Shown: one piece after another, positions 37,733 to 45,571 of the stretch
How positions within the stretch are numbered: position 1 is the first letter of the stretch
Layout of the letters: each line of letters begins with the position of its first letter
Assembly: GCF_016616095.2 (NCBI RefSeq)
Contig: NZ_CP067089.2
Coordinates: 744,001 to 808,000 of the forward strand
Direction of reading: 5' to 3'
Source of the DNA: Breznakiella homolactica
GTDB taxonomy: Bacteria > Spirochaetota > Spirochaetia > Treponematales > Breznakiellaceae
DNA: 64,000 nt
The notes under the pieces: model-generated
Database searches by the model: none
Seen by the model: only the letters and a program-made list of their open reading frames with translations
What the model was told of the DNA's origin: nothing
Made by a program: the position numbers and the translations under genes

Positions 37733-38146
37733 ATGCTGCAGTTTTATTTTCTGTCAATATTTCTTAATGCGGTGAGCGGATACATACTCTTTACCGGAGC
37801 CGGGTGGGATGCCGTTTCCGATGATGAAAAAGGATTCAAGCTTTCCCCGTCCAACGGGACGTTCCGTCTGGTGCTTGGAATCGCCGCCGCCGCCGTGGGG
37901 ATCCTGAAAATACTGTCCGTTATTTCCGGGGACGTGCCGGTAATCGGCGACCTCATACCGGCCCTGGCGGGCCTCCTGGCGGGTTTTGTCCTTATTTTCG
38001 ATTATTACCGGCGGAAGACCACCGTTGATTCTGAAAAATCCGAAAAGATCAGTACCCTGGTAAACGCCAACTATAAATGGATCGGCATAGTCGCCATGGC
38101 GGCGGCGGGCCTCCATTTCCTTTTCCCCACGGTACTACTTCTCTAA
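37733..38146 (+). CDS. Small four-helix membrane protein of unknown function
   Basis: A 137-residue protein with about four hydrophobic helices: N-terminal FYFLSIFLNAVSGYILF, LVLGIAAAAVGILKILSVI, LIPALAGLLAGFVLIF and WIGIVAMAAAGLHFLFP. A basic loop lies between the third and fourth. No motif identifies a transporter. Its TAA overlaps the ATG of the NUDIX gene (TAATG), so the two are probably coupled. The function is unknown. Confidence 0.7.
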   Translation: MLQFYFLSIFLNAVSGYILFTGAGWDAVSDDEKGFKLSPSNGTFRLVLGIAAAAVGILKILSVISGDVPVIGDLIPALAGLLAGFVLIFDYYRRKTTVDSEKSEKISTLVNANYKWIGIVAMAAAGLHFLFPTVLLL

Positions 38147-38550
38147 TGGGAGAACAAAAAAAATCCGTCGCCGGGATCGCCCTGGAAGACGGGAAATTCT
38201 TTATTGCCCAGCGTATGCCCGGCGGTGATATGGGCGAAAAATGGGAATTCCCCGGGGGTAAAGTCGAACCCGGTGAAACCGACGAGGCGGCGCTCCGGCG
38301 GGAATACGAAGAGGAATTCGGCGTACCGATTACGGTGGGCCGGCTTCTTGGACATGCTGATTTTGAGCACCGCGGTATACAGCGGATTGTCAACGCCTAC
38401 GCGGTTTCATTCCAGGATCACAACTTCCGGCTGTCCGAGCACCTCGCGTGGGCATGGGCGTCCCTGGAGGAAATCACGGAACTCGATTTTGCCGGTTCCG
38501 ACACGAAACTGCTTCCGGCGCTCCGGCGGTTCATAGCTGAAAAAGCCTGA
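38146..38550 (+). CDS. MutT-like NUDIX hydrolase
   Basis: A 134-residue NUDIX enzyme with a complete Nudix box from GGKVEPGE to REYEEEFG (about residues 38-59, pattern Gx5Ex7REUxEExGU) and the preceding KWEFPGG. The size and the N-terminal SVAGIALEDGKFFIAQR fit MutT-type (8-oxo-)dGTP diphosphatases that clean the nucleotide pool. A related nucleotide is possible. I place the start at the ATG at 38146, which overlaps the previous stop, because the conserved N-terminus begins there. It converges on the omptin-like gene with 18 bases between them. Confidence 0.9.
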   Translation: MGEQKKSVAGIALEDGKFFIAQRMPGGDMGEKWEFPGGKVEPGETDEAALRREYEEEFGVPITVGRLLGHADFEHRGIQRIVNAYAVSFQDHNFRLSEHLAWAWASLEEITELDFAGSDTKLLPALRRFIAEKA

Positions 38551-38568
38551 CCCGCGGCTTCAAAAAAT

Positions 38569-39561
38569 CTAAAACCTGATAGTTGCCGTTACTGCCGCGT
38601 CCAGGACTGAATACCCGGTGCCGGCGGAGCTGGTTCCTGTGTATAACCCCGTATCGGTGGAACGTTCCTTTGAATCGCCCCTGGTTCCGCTGATACGGCG
38701 GTAGGAGACTGAAAATCCAAGGTCAATAAAACGGGGCAGGGAAACGGAAAACCGGGCCCCGATATCGAAGGCCAGGCCGCCCCTGGTCTCGTCATAGAAT
38801 TCGAGATTCCTGCCGAAATGGTCATCCAAAGCAGCGCACCGTACCAGGGTACTCACCGCGGCTTCCGCCTCCAGGGAGAATATCCTTAAAAACGGAACGT
38901 ACAAGCCGATCCCGGTGCCTGCCAAAAACCAATCCTGCTCGTACGCAATGGCCGCGCCGTATACGGGAACCTTGGATAGGGACTCATCCCAGGGCTCATA
39001 ATCGCCCTGGGTATAGCTGGCATACTGCAGGTATCCCTCCCGGGCGGTCCATTTGAAATGCATATACGATGCTTTGACAAACATTTTGTATACAACCCGG
39101 GATACAATGGGAAACCCCACACCGCCGGTAAAATCCGCAAGCACCGCGCCCTCGGTATAATTGGTATGCACCGATAAATGGGTCAGTTCGGAATGGGTGG
39201 TTCCCAGCCAGTCCCGGTCTTCCATATCACCGGTACCGTTGCTGAACCCGAATTTCAGGGAAAGGTCCGCGAAAAACCCGATCCCATCCATAGGCTCGGA
39301 AGGAAAAACACTGAAGGATGAGCCCATATACCACAGGGGTTTCATCTCCCAGATAAGCTGGCTCAGGTAAGTGTTTTCCTGGGCGTTATGGTATACGATC
39401 TCTTCGGATTTACCCCATAAAAGTCCGAACGACGGAGTCACCGAAAACGAATACCCGGAAGTGAATAATTCAGTACCTGCTTTCCCGTCGCCATTTGCAC
39501 CCTGGACGAAAATGGATAATAATATAGTGACGAAGGGAATAAAAATAGGTATATTTTTCAC
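38569..39561 (-). CDS. Omptin-family outer-membrane protease
   Basis: A 330-residue exported beta-barrel. A signal peptide (KNIPIFIPFVTILLSIF, cleavage near ANG) is followed by omptin-like strands and ends in Phe (AAVTATIRF), as outer-membrane barrels do. SQLIWEMKPLWYMGSSF matches the omptin SQLDW segment. The catalytic groups are all found: Asp-Arg-Asp (EDRDWLG, residues 115 and 117) for OmpT Asp83/Asp85, and Asp-Asp-His (LDDHF, residues 246 and 248) for Asp210/His212. Omptins cut between basic residues at the cell surface. I start at the GTG at 39561; the frame runs further back but only antisense to other genes. Confidence 0.85.
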   Translation of the reverse strand: MKNIPIFIPFVTILLSIFVQGANGDGKAGTELFTSGYSFSVTPSFGLLWGKSEEIVYHNAQENTYLSQLIWEMKPLWYMGSSFSVFPSEPMDGIGFFADLSLKFGFSNGTGDMEDRDWLGTTHSELTHLSVHTNYTEGAVLADFTGGVGFPIVSRVVYKMFVKASYMHFKWTAREGYLQYASYTQGDYEPWDESLSKVPVYGAAIAYEQDWFLAGTGIGLYVPFLRIFSLEAEAAVSTLVRCAALDDHFGRNLEFYDETRGGLAFDIGARFSVSLPRFIDLGFSVSYRRISGTRGDSKERSTDTGLYTGTSSAGTGYSVLDAAVTATIRF

Positions 39562-39564
39562 TAT

Positions 39565-39957
39565 ATGAGAGTAGGCTATCCTGTCCGATGCGGTCAAGTA
39601 ACAATACTGGTTTTTATGATGACGGTGCTTTTTTGTTCCTGTGACTCCCGCAGGGAAGAATCCCCTGTGATTCCGCCGGTGAATTACCCCCTTTCCCGTT
39701 TGTCCGTGGGATACGGAGTGGTGACCGCTTCGTATATCCATGTTCTCGCGGAACCAAAATCCGATGCGGCTTCCATGGGTTACGTGCGGCGGGGCTCCAT
39801 TGTTGAGATCATGGAGCGGCGGCAGGTGCACCGTAACGGTGACTCGGAACCCTGGGTTTTGATTGAAGGAAGCTACAATGGCTGGCTTCAGGAGGCGAAT
39901 ATTCAGATTTACGACAATGAATCCCAGGCGAAAACCGCCGCGGAGAATCTGCGCTAA
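39565..39957 (+). CDS. SH3-like-domain lipoprotein
   Basis: A 130-residue protein. A basic, hydrophobic leader (CGQVTILVFMMTVLFCSC) ends in a lipobox-like Cys. After it a bacterial SH3 domain is visible: GVVTASYIHVLAEPKSDAAS, then GYVRRGSIVEIMER, then WVLIEGSYNGWLQEANI. Such domains bind peptidoglycan or proteins. Its ATG lies only three bases from the start of the divergent omptin gene, so each promoter must lie inside the other gene. A candidate -35/-10 (TTGCAC at 39495, AATAAT at 39518, 17-base spacing) lies within the omptin 5' end. DUF445 follows immediately. Confidence 0.75.
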   Translation: MRVGYPVRCGQVTILVFMMTVLFCSCDSRREESPVIPPVNYPLSRLSVGYGVVTASYIHVLAEPKSDAASMGYVRRGSIVEIMERRQVHRNGDSEPWVLIEGSYNGWLQEANIQIYDNESQAKTAAENLR

Positions 39958-41364
39958 ATGACAGGGACCATTCTGCTCTGGGTGGTGCCGCCCCTGGTGG
40001 GGGCCATCATCGGTTATGTGACCAACGCGGTAGCAATAAAGATGCTCTTCCGGCCGCTTAAGGAAATACGGGTTTTTAATATACGCCTTCCCTTTACCCC
40101 CGGGATACTGCCCAGGGAACGGCACAAACTCGCCGAAAGTATCGGAGCCATGGTGGAGCGGGAACTCCTTACCCCCGAGATTGTCCGCCAGCGGCTGCGG
40201 AAGGAGGAATTCCGGAAGAGTCTCCACGATTCGGTGGCCATGTATACGGAAAAACTTATTTCCACCCCCATTGGTGAACTCAGTTTCCGGGTTCCCCGGG
40301 AGGGGGAGGATGAAACCGTTTCGGGCTTGTCGGATATTTCCCGGTTTATTGCCATACTCCTCCGGGATTTTTTCGCGTCCCCGGCGTTTGCTACCTTCAT
40401 CGACAAAATAGCTTCCAACGCGGCGGAACATTCCGGTGGTCGTAGCGTATCCGATATGCTGGGCCCGGAAAAGGCGGAAGCTTTTAAGGAAACCATAGAA
40501 CGGGTTATCCGGGACGGGCTGCAGCGGTCGTCGGCCCAGGTTTCCTCATCCCTGGTCCCGGTGCTGGAAAAGGCTTTTCCCCATCTGGCGGATTCCCTGT
40601 TCGCCTTTCTGCGCCGCGAAGAGGTGCATTCGGAACTGGAACTCCACGGCCGCATCTTCCTGAACAACGCCATCCTCAAACTGAGCGCGTTCCAGCGGTT
40701 TTTTATTTCCGCCGCCCAATACGACAAAACCCTTCATGACCGGATGCCCGAGATAATCGACGATCTCATCCGCCAGCTCGAGGAACTGAGCCAGGATCCC
40801 GATACCCGGGAACGGCTTATTTATTTTACGAAGGATACCGTGGAACGGCTTCTGTCCGCGGAGGAATCCTCCGAACGTCTGGCGGGATTCCTTACGGCGG
40901 TGGTTTCGTCTTACCTCGACCAGCCGGTGGGGGAAATCATAAACCGCTGGACCGGGGGCGGCACCGTTTCCCTGGGTGAGAAAATCCTTGGGTTCGCCCG
41001 GAATTTCGCGGACAAGGATATGGGCCTTAAGATAGGCCAGACCATTGACCGGTTTCTTGAAAAACACCGGTCCGCGAGCCTCGCGGGGATCTTTTCCCTG
41101 AACCACGAAAAGAAGGATGCCATCGATACCTTTATCAGCGAGAAAATTCTTTCAGTCGCCGATGAGCGGACAACGACGATTCTCAATTCAATAAATATAA
41201 AAGCCATGGTGGTGGAACGGGTCGATTCTCTGGATATGCTCAGCGTGGAACAGATCGTCCTCGGTGTCATGGCGAACCAGCTCAAATGGATCAACGTCTT
41301 CGGCGCCATCCTGGGGGCTTTTATCGGTATTTTCCAGGCGCTTTTTTCCTGGATTATGCGGTAG
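39958..41364 (+). CDS. DUF445 membrane protein
   Basis: A 468-residue DUF445 protein. The first helix contains the family signature LVGAIIGYVTNAVAIKMLFR, followed by FTPGILPRERHKLAESIG. A long helical, mostly cytoplasmic or coiled middle comes next, and a second family block with hydrophobic residues ends the protein (FGAILGAFIGIFQALFSWI). No biochemical role is established. It starts at the base after the SH3 lipoprotein stop, so the two form an operon. Its last 11 bases overlap the 3' end of thiQ. Confidence 0.9.
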   Translation: MTGTILLWVVPPLVGAIIGYVTNAVAIKMLFRPLKEIRVFNIRLPFTPGILPRERHKLAESIGAMVERELLTPEIVRQRLRKEEFRKSLHDSVAMYTEKLISTPIGELSFRVPREGEDETVSGLSDISRFIAILLRDFFASPAFATFIDKIASNAAEHSGGRSVSDMLGPEKAEAFKETIERVIRDGLQRSSAQVSSSLVPVLEKAFPHLADSLFAFLRREEVHSELELHGRIFLNNAILKLSAFQRFFISAAQYDKTLHDRMPEIIDDLIRQLEELSQDPDTRERLIYFTKDTVERLLSAEESSERLAGFLTAVVSSYLDQPVGEIINRWTGGGTVSLGEKILGFARNFADKDMGLKIGQTIDRFLEKHRSASLAGIFSLNHEKKDAIDTFISEKILSVADERTTTILNSINIKAMVVERVDSLDMLSVEQIVLGVMANQLKWINVFGAILGAFIGIFQALFSWIMR

Positions 41365-42409
41365 GCTGAACGAAACGTATCAGGGACTCATCGACCCGGA
41401 GGCGCACTTTAGAACCTTCCGGCGGCAGCTCCATCCGGGGATCCGCTTCAATCGCAAGCAGGGTTTTATCCTGCAGCTCAACCTCCGAAAGTATCCGTTC
41501 ACCCTGGAAAAGGCTTTTCCGGATTATCCCGGAAACGGCTGTTCCGTGCCTGCCGTTTTCTTCAAATCCCAGTGCGTCCCGGGGTACAAAGAGCAGCGGT
41601 TTCTCCGGATTAAGGGATGAAATATCCCGTACCCGCAGCCGGCCAAGGGGTGTTTCCGCCGCCACGGCCCGGTCGTTTCCTTCCAGAATCCTGCAGGGAA
41701 GCAGCTGGCCAAAACCGAAAAAGCGCGCCGCGAATTCCGTTTTTGGTTCCAGAAAGAGGTCCCGGCTCTTTCCTATTTCCGCAATGCTTCCCTGTGACAT
41801 AAGGGCGATCCGGTCCCCGAGCATGGCAGCTTCCTCCCGGTCATGGGTAACGAAGATACAGGGAACCGGGGACTGTTTTCTTATTTCAAGGAATTCCTCC
41901 CGGAGCTCTTTTCTGAGGGGCGCGTCAAGGCTCGAAAATGGTTCGTCCAGAAGCAGCGCCCGGGGATCCTGGGCCAGCGCCCGGGCAATGGCGGCCCGCT
42001 GTTTTTCGCCCCCCGAAAGTGTCTGGATCCGGCGCCGTTCATACCCGGAAAGCCGGACGGTTTTGAGTTTTTCCGCCGCGGCTGCCCGGCGGACCGCCTT
42101 GGGGATTCCCCGGATAAAAAGTCCGTAGGTGACGTTTCTTCCCACATCGAGATGGGGAAACAGGGCCAGATCCTGGAAAACAACCGCGATATTCCGTTTC
42201 CACGGCGGCGCGGATTCAACGGATTTTCCGTCAATGGTTATGGCCCCCCGGTCGCCCTGGATGAGTCCCGCGATCAGGCTGAGGGCCGTTGTTTTGCCGC
42301 AGCCCGAGGGGCCGGCGAGGATGAGGGTTTCTCCGTCGCTGACCGAAAAATCGAGGGAAAGCGAAAAATCTCCGTATGTTTTTTCCAATTGGCGAACTTC
42401 AATGGACAT
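41354..42409 (-). CDS. thiQ: Thiamine ABC transporter ATPase ThiQ-like
   Basis: A 351-residue ABC ATPase. The Walker A motif (LAGPSGCGKTTALS) lies near residue 34, the signature (LSGGEKQRAAIARALA) near residue 130, and Walker B (ALLLDEPFSSLD) near residue 152. A C-terminal TOBE-like domain of about 120 residues, typical of MalK/FbpC/PotA-type ATPases, makes it longer than E. coli ThiQ (about 230). I start at the ATG at 42409, inside thiP (11-base overlap). It powers the importer encoded by thiB and thiP upstream. The thiamine assignment rests mainly on ThiB and the TPP riboswitch. Confidence 0.88.
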   Translation of the reverse strand: MSIEVRQLEKTYGDFSLSLDFSVSDGETLILAGPSGCGKTTALSLIAGLIQGDRGAITIDGKSVESAPPWKRNIAVVFQDLALFPHLDVGRNVTYGLFIRGIPKAVRRAAAAEKLKTVRLSGYERRRIQTLSGGEKQRAAIARALAQDPRALLLDEPFSSLDAPLRKELREEFLEIRKQSPVPCIFVTHDREEAAMLGDRIALMSQGSIAEIGKSRDLFLEPKTEFAARFFGFGQLLPCRILEGNDRAVAAETPLGRLRVRDISSLNPEKPLLFVPRDALGFEENGRHGTAVSGIIRKSLFQGERILSEVELQDKTLLAIEADPRMELPPEGSKVRLRVDESLIRFVQPTA

Positions 42410-44084
42410 GGTCTTTTTTTCTCCCTGTTTCCGCATCGGAAAGCAGGAAAGCTCCGATACAGCATAGTATTAATATGGTCCCCGCGGCGCAGGCTAAACC
42501 GTACCGGTAGGAACCGGCGGCCCGGTAGATAAACAGGGGCAGGGTCTCCCAATGGTCCATTCCGAGCATCAGAATGGCGTTTAGCTCCCCCAGGCTGATC
42601 GCCGCGGAGAACCCCCAGGCCGACCGGAGCCGTCCGAGGGAAATAGGGATGGCCACGGTTAAGGTGCGTTTGAATGGTCCCGCGCCGAATACGGCGGCGG
42701 CATTGAGGGTATTTCCGGGAACCGACCGGAGGCCTTCGGAGACCGAAAGATAGGCAAAGGGCAGGGCGGTCACGGCGTGGATGAGTGCCACCGCCAAGAC
42801 CGAACGGGCATTGTCCCTGCCGTACAGGCTCAGCCAGCCCAGCCCGAGGACAACCCCGCTTGAGGCAAGCGGGGCGGTGGTGGCTACGCGGATAAGTCCC
42901 CTGAGAAGGCGGCTTTGGGAATTGACCGCCACCGCCGCTGCCCCGAGAACCGCCAGGACCGTTGCCGCCGTAGCGGACAGCACCGCGAGTATGACGGACC
43001 TTCCCAGGGCCGGTACAATGTTTTTCCCCATGGAAGCCCAGTACCGCAAAGAAAAAACCGGCGCCGCTGTCCGGGATGGTTTATAGAGGAACGATTCCAG
43101 GGGAACCGACAGTATGGGGCCGAGGATAAACATGACCATACAGAAACCGTAAATCCCGATAATTGTTTTATACAGACCGGAATAGTTCGGCCCGTCCATA
43201 CCGCCGCGGTCCAGCTCAATTCCGTTTCCCGCCGCGCTTTTGGCTTTTCGGTCAAAATACAGGTAAAGCAGAAACACAAGTCCGGCAATGGCTGTTTCCG
43301 CCAGCGCCAGAATTCCGGCGCTTTGGTAATCCAGGGCAATCCGGGCGTACCGGTATATCTCCACCGACAAGGTCGTCGCCCCGGGGCCTCCGCCCAGGAC
43401 GAGGATTACCGCAAAGCTGGTAAAACTGTACAGAAAGATGAGCAACGCCGCCGATACAACGGACGGCAATATTACCGGGAGTATGACCGTTGCAAACATG
43501 CGTACCGGGGATGCGCCCAAACTGGAAGCGGCCGGCTCATAGGCTTTCCGTGCCTGGGCAATGCCGTCTCCGGCCAGGCGGATGACTAAGGGAAAATTGT
43601 AAAACCCGTGGGCCAGTACAATGGCTGAAGGTTTGTAGAGAATCCTCAGGGGGCCTTCGGGAACGCCGCTGACAGCGGCAATAATCCTGTTGAGCCATCC
43701 GGCATTGCCGAAGAACAGTACGAACCCCAGGACCACCAGAATCGGCGGCATGGCAAAGGGAATGCTCGTCAGCGCCCGGAGGATACGCCGCCCCCGGAAC
43801 CGGCCGGCTCCCGCGGCCACTGCCCCGGGAATTCCCAGGGACAATGCCAGGAGGGTACTCAGAAAAGCCTGCTTCAGGGTAAAGGCGACCACCCTGCGGA
43901 GAGCCGGGTCTCCCAGAAGGCTTGTCCCCGGTCCCGCGGTATCACCGGATAGCTGCTTTCCCCTGAATCCTCCGGCAAGGGCACTGATATAGGGCAGTAT
44001 AAAAACACCCGCCACCGCTGCCAGGGGAAAAAGAGCAAGAATCCAGGAAATTACCCGTTCACCGGAGTAAAAATTCCGTTTCAT
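42399..44084 (-). CDS. thiP: Thiamine ABC transporter permease ThiP-like (fused double permease)
   Basis: A 561-residue protein of two homologous permease halves, each with about six helices, as in ThiP and ferric-iron FbpB. The EAA-type coupling loop is seen in the first half as AYEPAASSLGASPVRMFATV and in the second half as LNAAAVFGAGPFKRTLTV. I start at the ATG at 44084, which gives an ATGA overlap with thiB. It should carry thiamine or TPP across the inner membrane with ThiB and ThiQ. On sequence alone, iron could not be excluded; the riboswitch decides for thiamine. Confidence 0.9.
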   Translation of the reverse strand: MKRNFYSGERVISWILALFPLAAVAGVFILPYISALAGGFRGKQLSGDTAGPGTSLLGDPALRRVVAFTLKQAFLSTLLALSLGIPGAVAAGAGRFRGRRILRALTSIPFAMPPILVVLGFVLFFGNAGWLNRIIAAVSGVPEGPLRILYKPSAIVLAHGFYNFPLVIRLAGDGIAQARKAYEPAASSLGASPVRMFATVILPVILPSVVSAALLIFLYSFTSFAVILVLGGGPGATTLSVEIYRYARIALDYQSAGILALAETAIAGLVFLLYLYFDRKAKSAAGNGIELDRGGMDGPNYSGLYKTIIGIYGFCMVMFILGPILSVPLESFLYKPSRTAAPVFSLRYWASMGKNIVPALGRSVILAVLSATAATVLAVLGAAAVAVNSQSRLLRGLIRVATTAPLASSGVVLGLGWLSLYGRDNARSVLAVALIHAVTALPFAYLSVSEGLRSVPGNTLNAAAVFGAGPFKRTLTVAIPISLGRLRSAWGFSAAISLGELNAILMLGMDHWETLPLFIYRAAGSYRYGLACAAGTILILCCIGAFLLSDAETGRKKDHVH

Positions 44085-45130
44085 CGTCCCGCTGTTTCGG
44101 TCATTACGGAGACCCATTCATTGAGATCCTGGGCGCTGACCGGAGCCGGCATAAAAGATCTGCTGCTTTTGGGATTTATTCTGAATGAATCAGGGAGGGG
44201 CATATCGATTACCGGGTACATCCAGTTCGTCGTGGGAATAACCTCCTGGAAAGCTTCGGACACCATAAAGTCCATAAACCGTCTGGCATTGGCCTTATGG
44301 GGCGCCGCGGCCAGGATTCCCGCTACTTCAACCTGGATAGGGTGGCCTTCGGTAAAAAGCGCGGTTTTATACCGTTCCGTGCCTTCGTATTCCAGGTGGT
44401 ATCCCGGGCTGGTGGTGTAGGATAATACCAGGGGAGCTTCACCGGAGGTAAACAAGCCGTATCCCGAACTCCATCCTTCGGCGACCGTCAGAATCGATTG
44501 TCTGAGCCGCCGCCAGTAATCCTTCCATGCACTGCCGTATACTTCCTTGGTCCATGCTAAAAAGCCGAGCCCCGGGGACGATGTCCGGGGATCCATGAGA
44601 ATTACCTTCCCGGCAAACTGCGGGAGGGTAAGGTCTTCGAGACTGGACGGCGGGACGGGAATCGCCTCGGAATCGTACACAAAGGCAAAATAGCTGTAAT
44701 CCATGGGTATAAGCCGGTACTGTTCGTCAACCAGTACCTCCGGAAGTATCCGTTCCGCTCCGGCGGGAACATAGGCTTCCAGGAGGCCGGAGCCAATGGC
44801 TCTGTCCATCATATTCTGGTCAATTCCGAGGATGATATCTGCCTTGGCTGCGGCCCCTTCCAGAAGCAGCCGGGAAAGAATCTCCCCGGAATCCCCCTGG
44901 GATTCAAGGTTTACGATCAGTCCGGTTTCTTCCTCAAAACGCCGTTTGATTTCCGGCCCCGGCCCCCATTCGGATATAAATGAATCATAGGTCCAGACCG
45001 TTACAATACGGTTTTCATCCAGGACTTGGTCGCCGCTGCCGCCCGCGTAAACACCGGCGGCGGAAAAGAAACAGAAACCAAAGACAGCGAGAAAAAGGCC
45101 AATGGAAGCGGTATTCTTCCTGCGCATCAT
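44081..45130 (-). CDS. thiB: Thiamine ABC transporter substrate-binding protein ThiB
   Basis: A 349-residue periplasmic binding protein with a signal peptide (cleavage near VYA). Its mature N-terminus reads VTVWTYDSFISEWGPGPEIK, an almost exact match to ThiB of enterobacteria (TYDSFxxxWGPGP), which binds thiamine, TMP and TPP. Later blocks (PRTSSPGLGFLAWT; WSSGYGLFTSGEAPLVLSYT) also fit. I start at the ATG at 45130 because AAGGAG lies six bases upstream; the frame is open 12 codons further. It is the first gene after the TPP riboswitch. Confidence 0.95.
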   Translation of the reverse strand: MMRRKNTASIGLFLAVFGFCFFSAAGVYAGGSGDQVLDENRIVTVWTYDSFISEWGPGPEIKRRFEEETGLIVNLESQGDSGEILSRLLLEGAAAKADIILGIDQNMMDRAIGSGLLEAYVPAGAERILPEVLVDEQYRLIPMDYSYFAFVYDSEAIPVPPSSLEDLTLPQFAGKVILMDPRTSSPGLGFLAWTKEVYGSAWKDYWRRLRQSILTVAEGWSSGYGLFTSGEAPLVLSYTTSPGYHLEYEGTERYKTALFTEGHPIQVEVAGILAAAPHKANARRFMDFMVSEAFQEVIPTTNWMYPVIDMPLPDSFRINPKSSRSFMPAPVSAQDLNEWVSVMTETAGR

Positions 45131-45225
45131 GGGATGCTCCTTACACTGACCGGATGGATGATGCATGATCGGTAAGCTGCGAGCCGCAGACGGAATCAGG
45201 CTATAGCGGATTCCCTTTGGGCTGT

Positions 45226-45345
45226 GTTCCCTTCGCCGGCATTATCCGGATCAGGTTCAGCGGGTATGATCTCAGGCATCGCATCAGAACCTGGGATCGC
45301 ACAGGGCAATCCCGGCCGGATGGTCAACCACCCCGATATCGGTGT
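45226..45345 (-). promoter_or_regulatory. TPP (THI-box) riboswitch controlling thiBPQ
   Basis: On the minus strand the conserved TPP aptamer blocks appear in order: GGGGTG (45334-45329), CTGAGA (45275-45270), ATACCC, then GAACCTGATCCGGATAAT (about 45258-45241) and GCGAAGGGAA (about 45236-45227). The segment between GGGGTG and CTGAGA, which forms P3, is about 53 bases, longer than usual. About 95 bases separate the aptamer from the thiB ATG. I see no classic terminator hairpin with T-run there, so control may be translational. The outer ends are approximate. Confidence 0.93.
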
Positions 45346-45365
45346 GATAATACTGAAATCATAGT

Positions 45366-45405
45366 CAAAGACCATCCCATCGTCAAGATGGGGCAGAGTC
45401 TTTTA
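45366..45405. terminator. Hairpin between rlmN and the TPP riboswitch
   Basis: CCCATC (45375-45380) pairs with GATGGG across the loop GTCAA, extended by AAGAC/GTCTT at the outside, with T-rich sequence on both sides. It could end leftward transcription from rlmN before the riboswitch. The gap from 45131 to 45571 otherwise contains the riboswitch, this hairpin and a second inverted repeat; I see no gene in it. Confidence 0.45.
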
Positions 45406-45479
45406 AGCCGGAAAGCATCCGGGGATAACGGTACTGCGGGGCCTGCCAGAAGCATGGTGTTTTACCGGTAACGCGGGGT

Positions 45480-45525
45480 GTCGTATGAAAAGAAATCCCG
45501 CGGCGCGGTATTTTTTTCATACGAC
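45480..45525. repeat. Perfect inverted repeat downstream of rlmN
   Basis: GTCGTATGAAAA (45480-45491) is perfectly inverted as TTTTCATACGAC (45514-45525). The enclosed part contains a second inverted repeat (CCGCG/CGCGG) followed by TATTTTTTT on the plus strand. It lies 47 bases after the rlmN stop and may act as a terminator or 3' stabiliser for leftward transcripts, although the T-run is on the plus strand. Confidence 0.6.
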
Positions 45526-45571
45526 GGGACCCGCAGACACGGTATCCCCATGCATCTGTGCCGGGAGTTAT

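Noticed and set aside
37572-37775. Open frame of 67 codons after the single-pass membrane protein
   Set aside because: It has no ribosome-binding site and poor composition, and it overlaps the better-supported membrane protein starting at 37733.
39562-40431. Upstream continuation of the omptin frame to 40431 (620-codon open frame)
   Set aside because: This part is antisense to the SH3 lipoprotein and DUF445 genes, lacks protein-like composition, and lies before a clear signal peptide that marks the real start at 39561.
45421-45571. Possible SRP or other small RNA in the gap after rlmN
   Set aside because: The conserved SRP core and other known RNA signatures are not present; only inverted repeats are visible.
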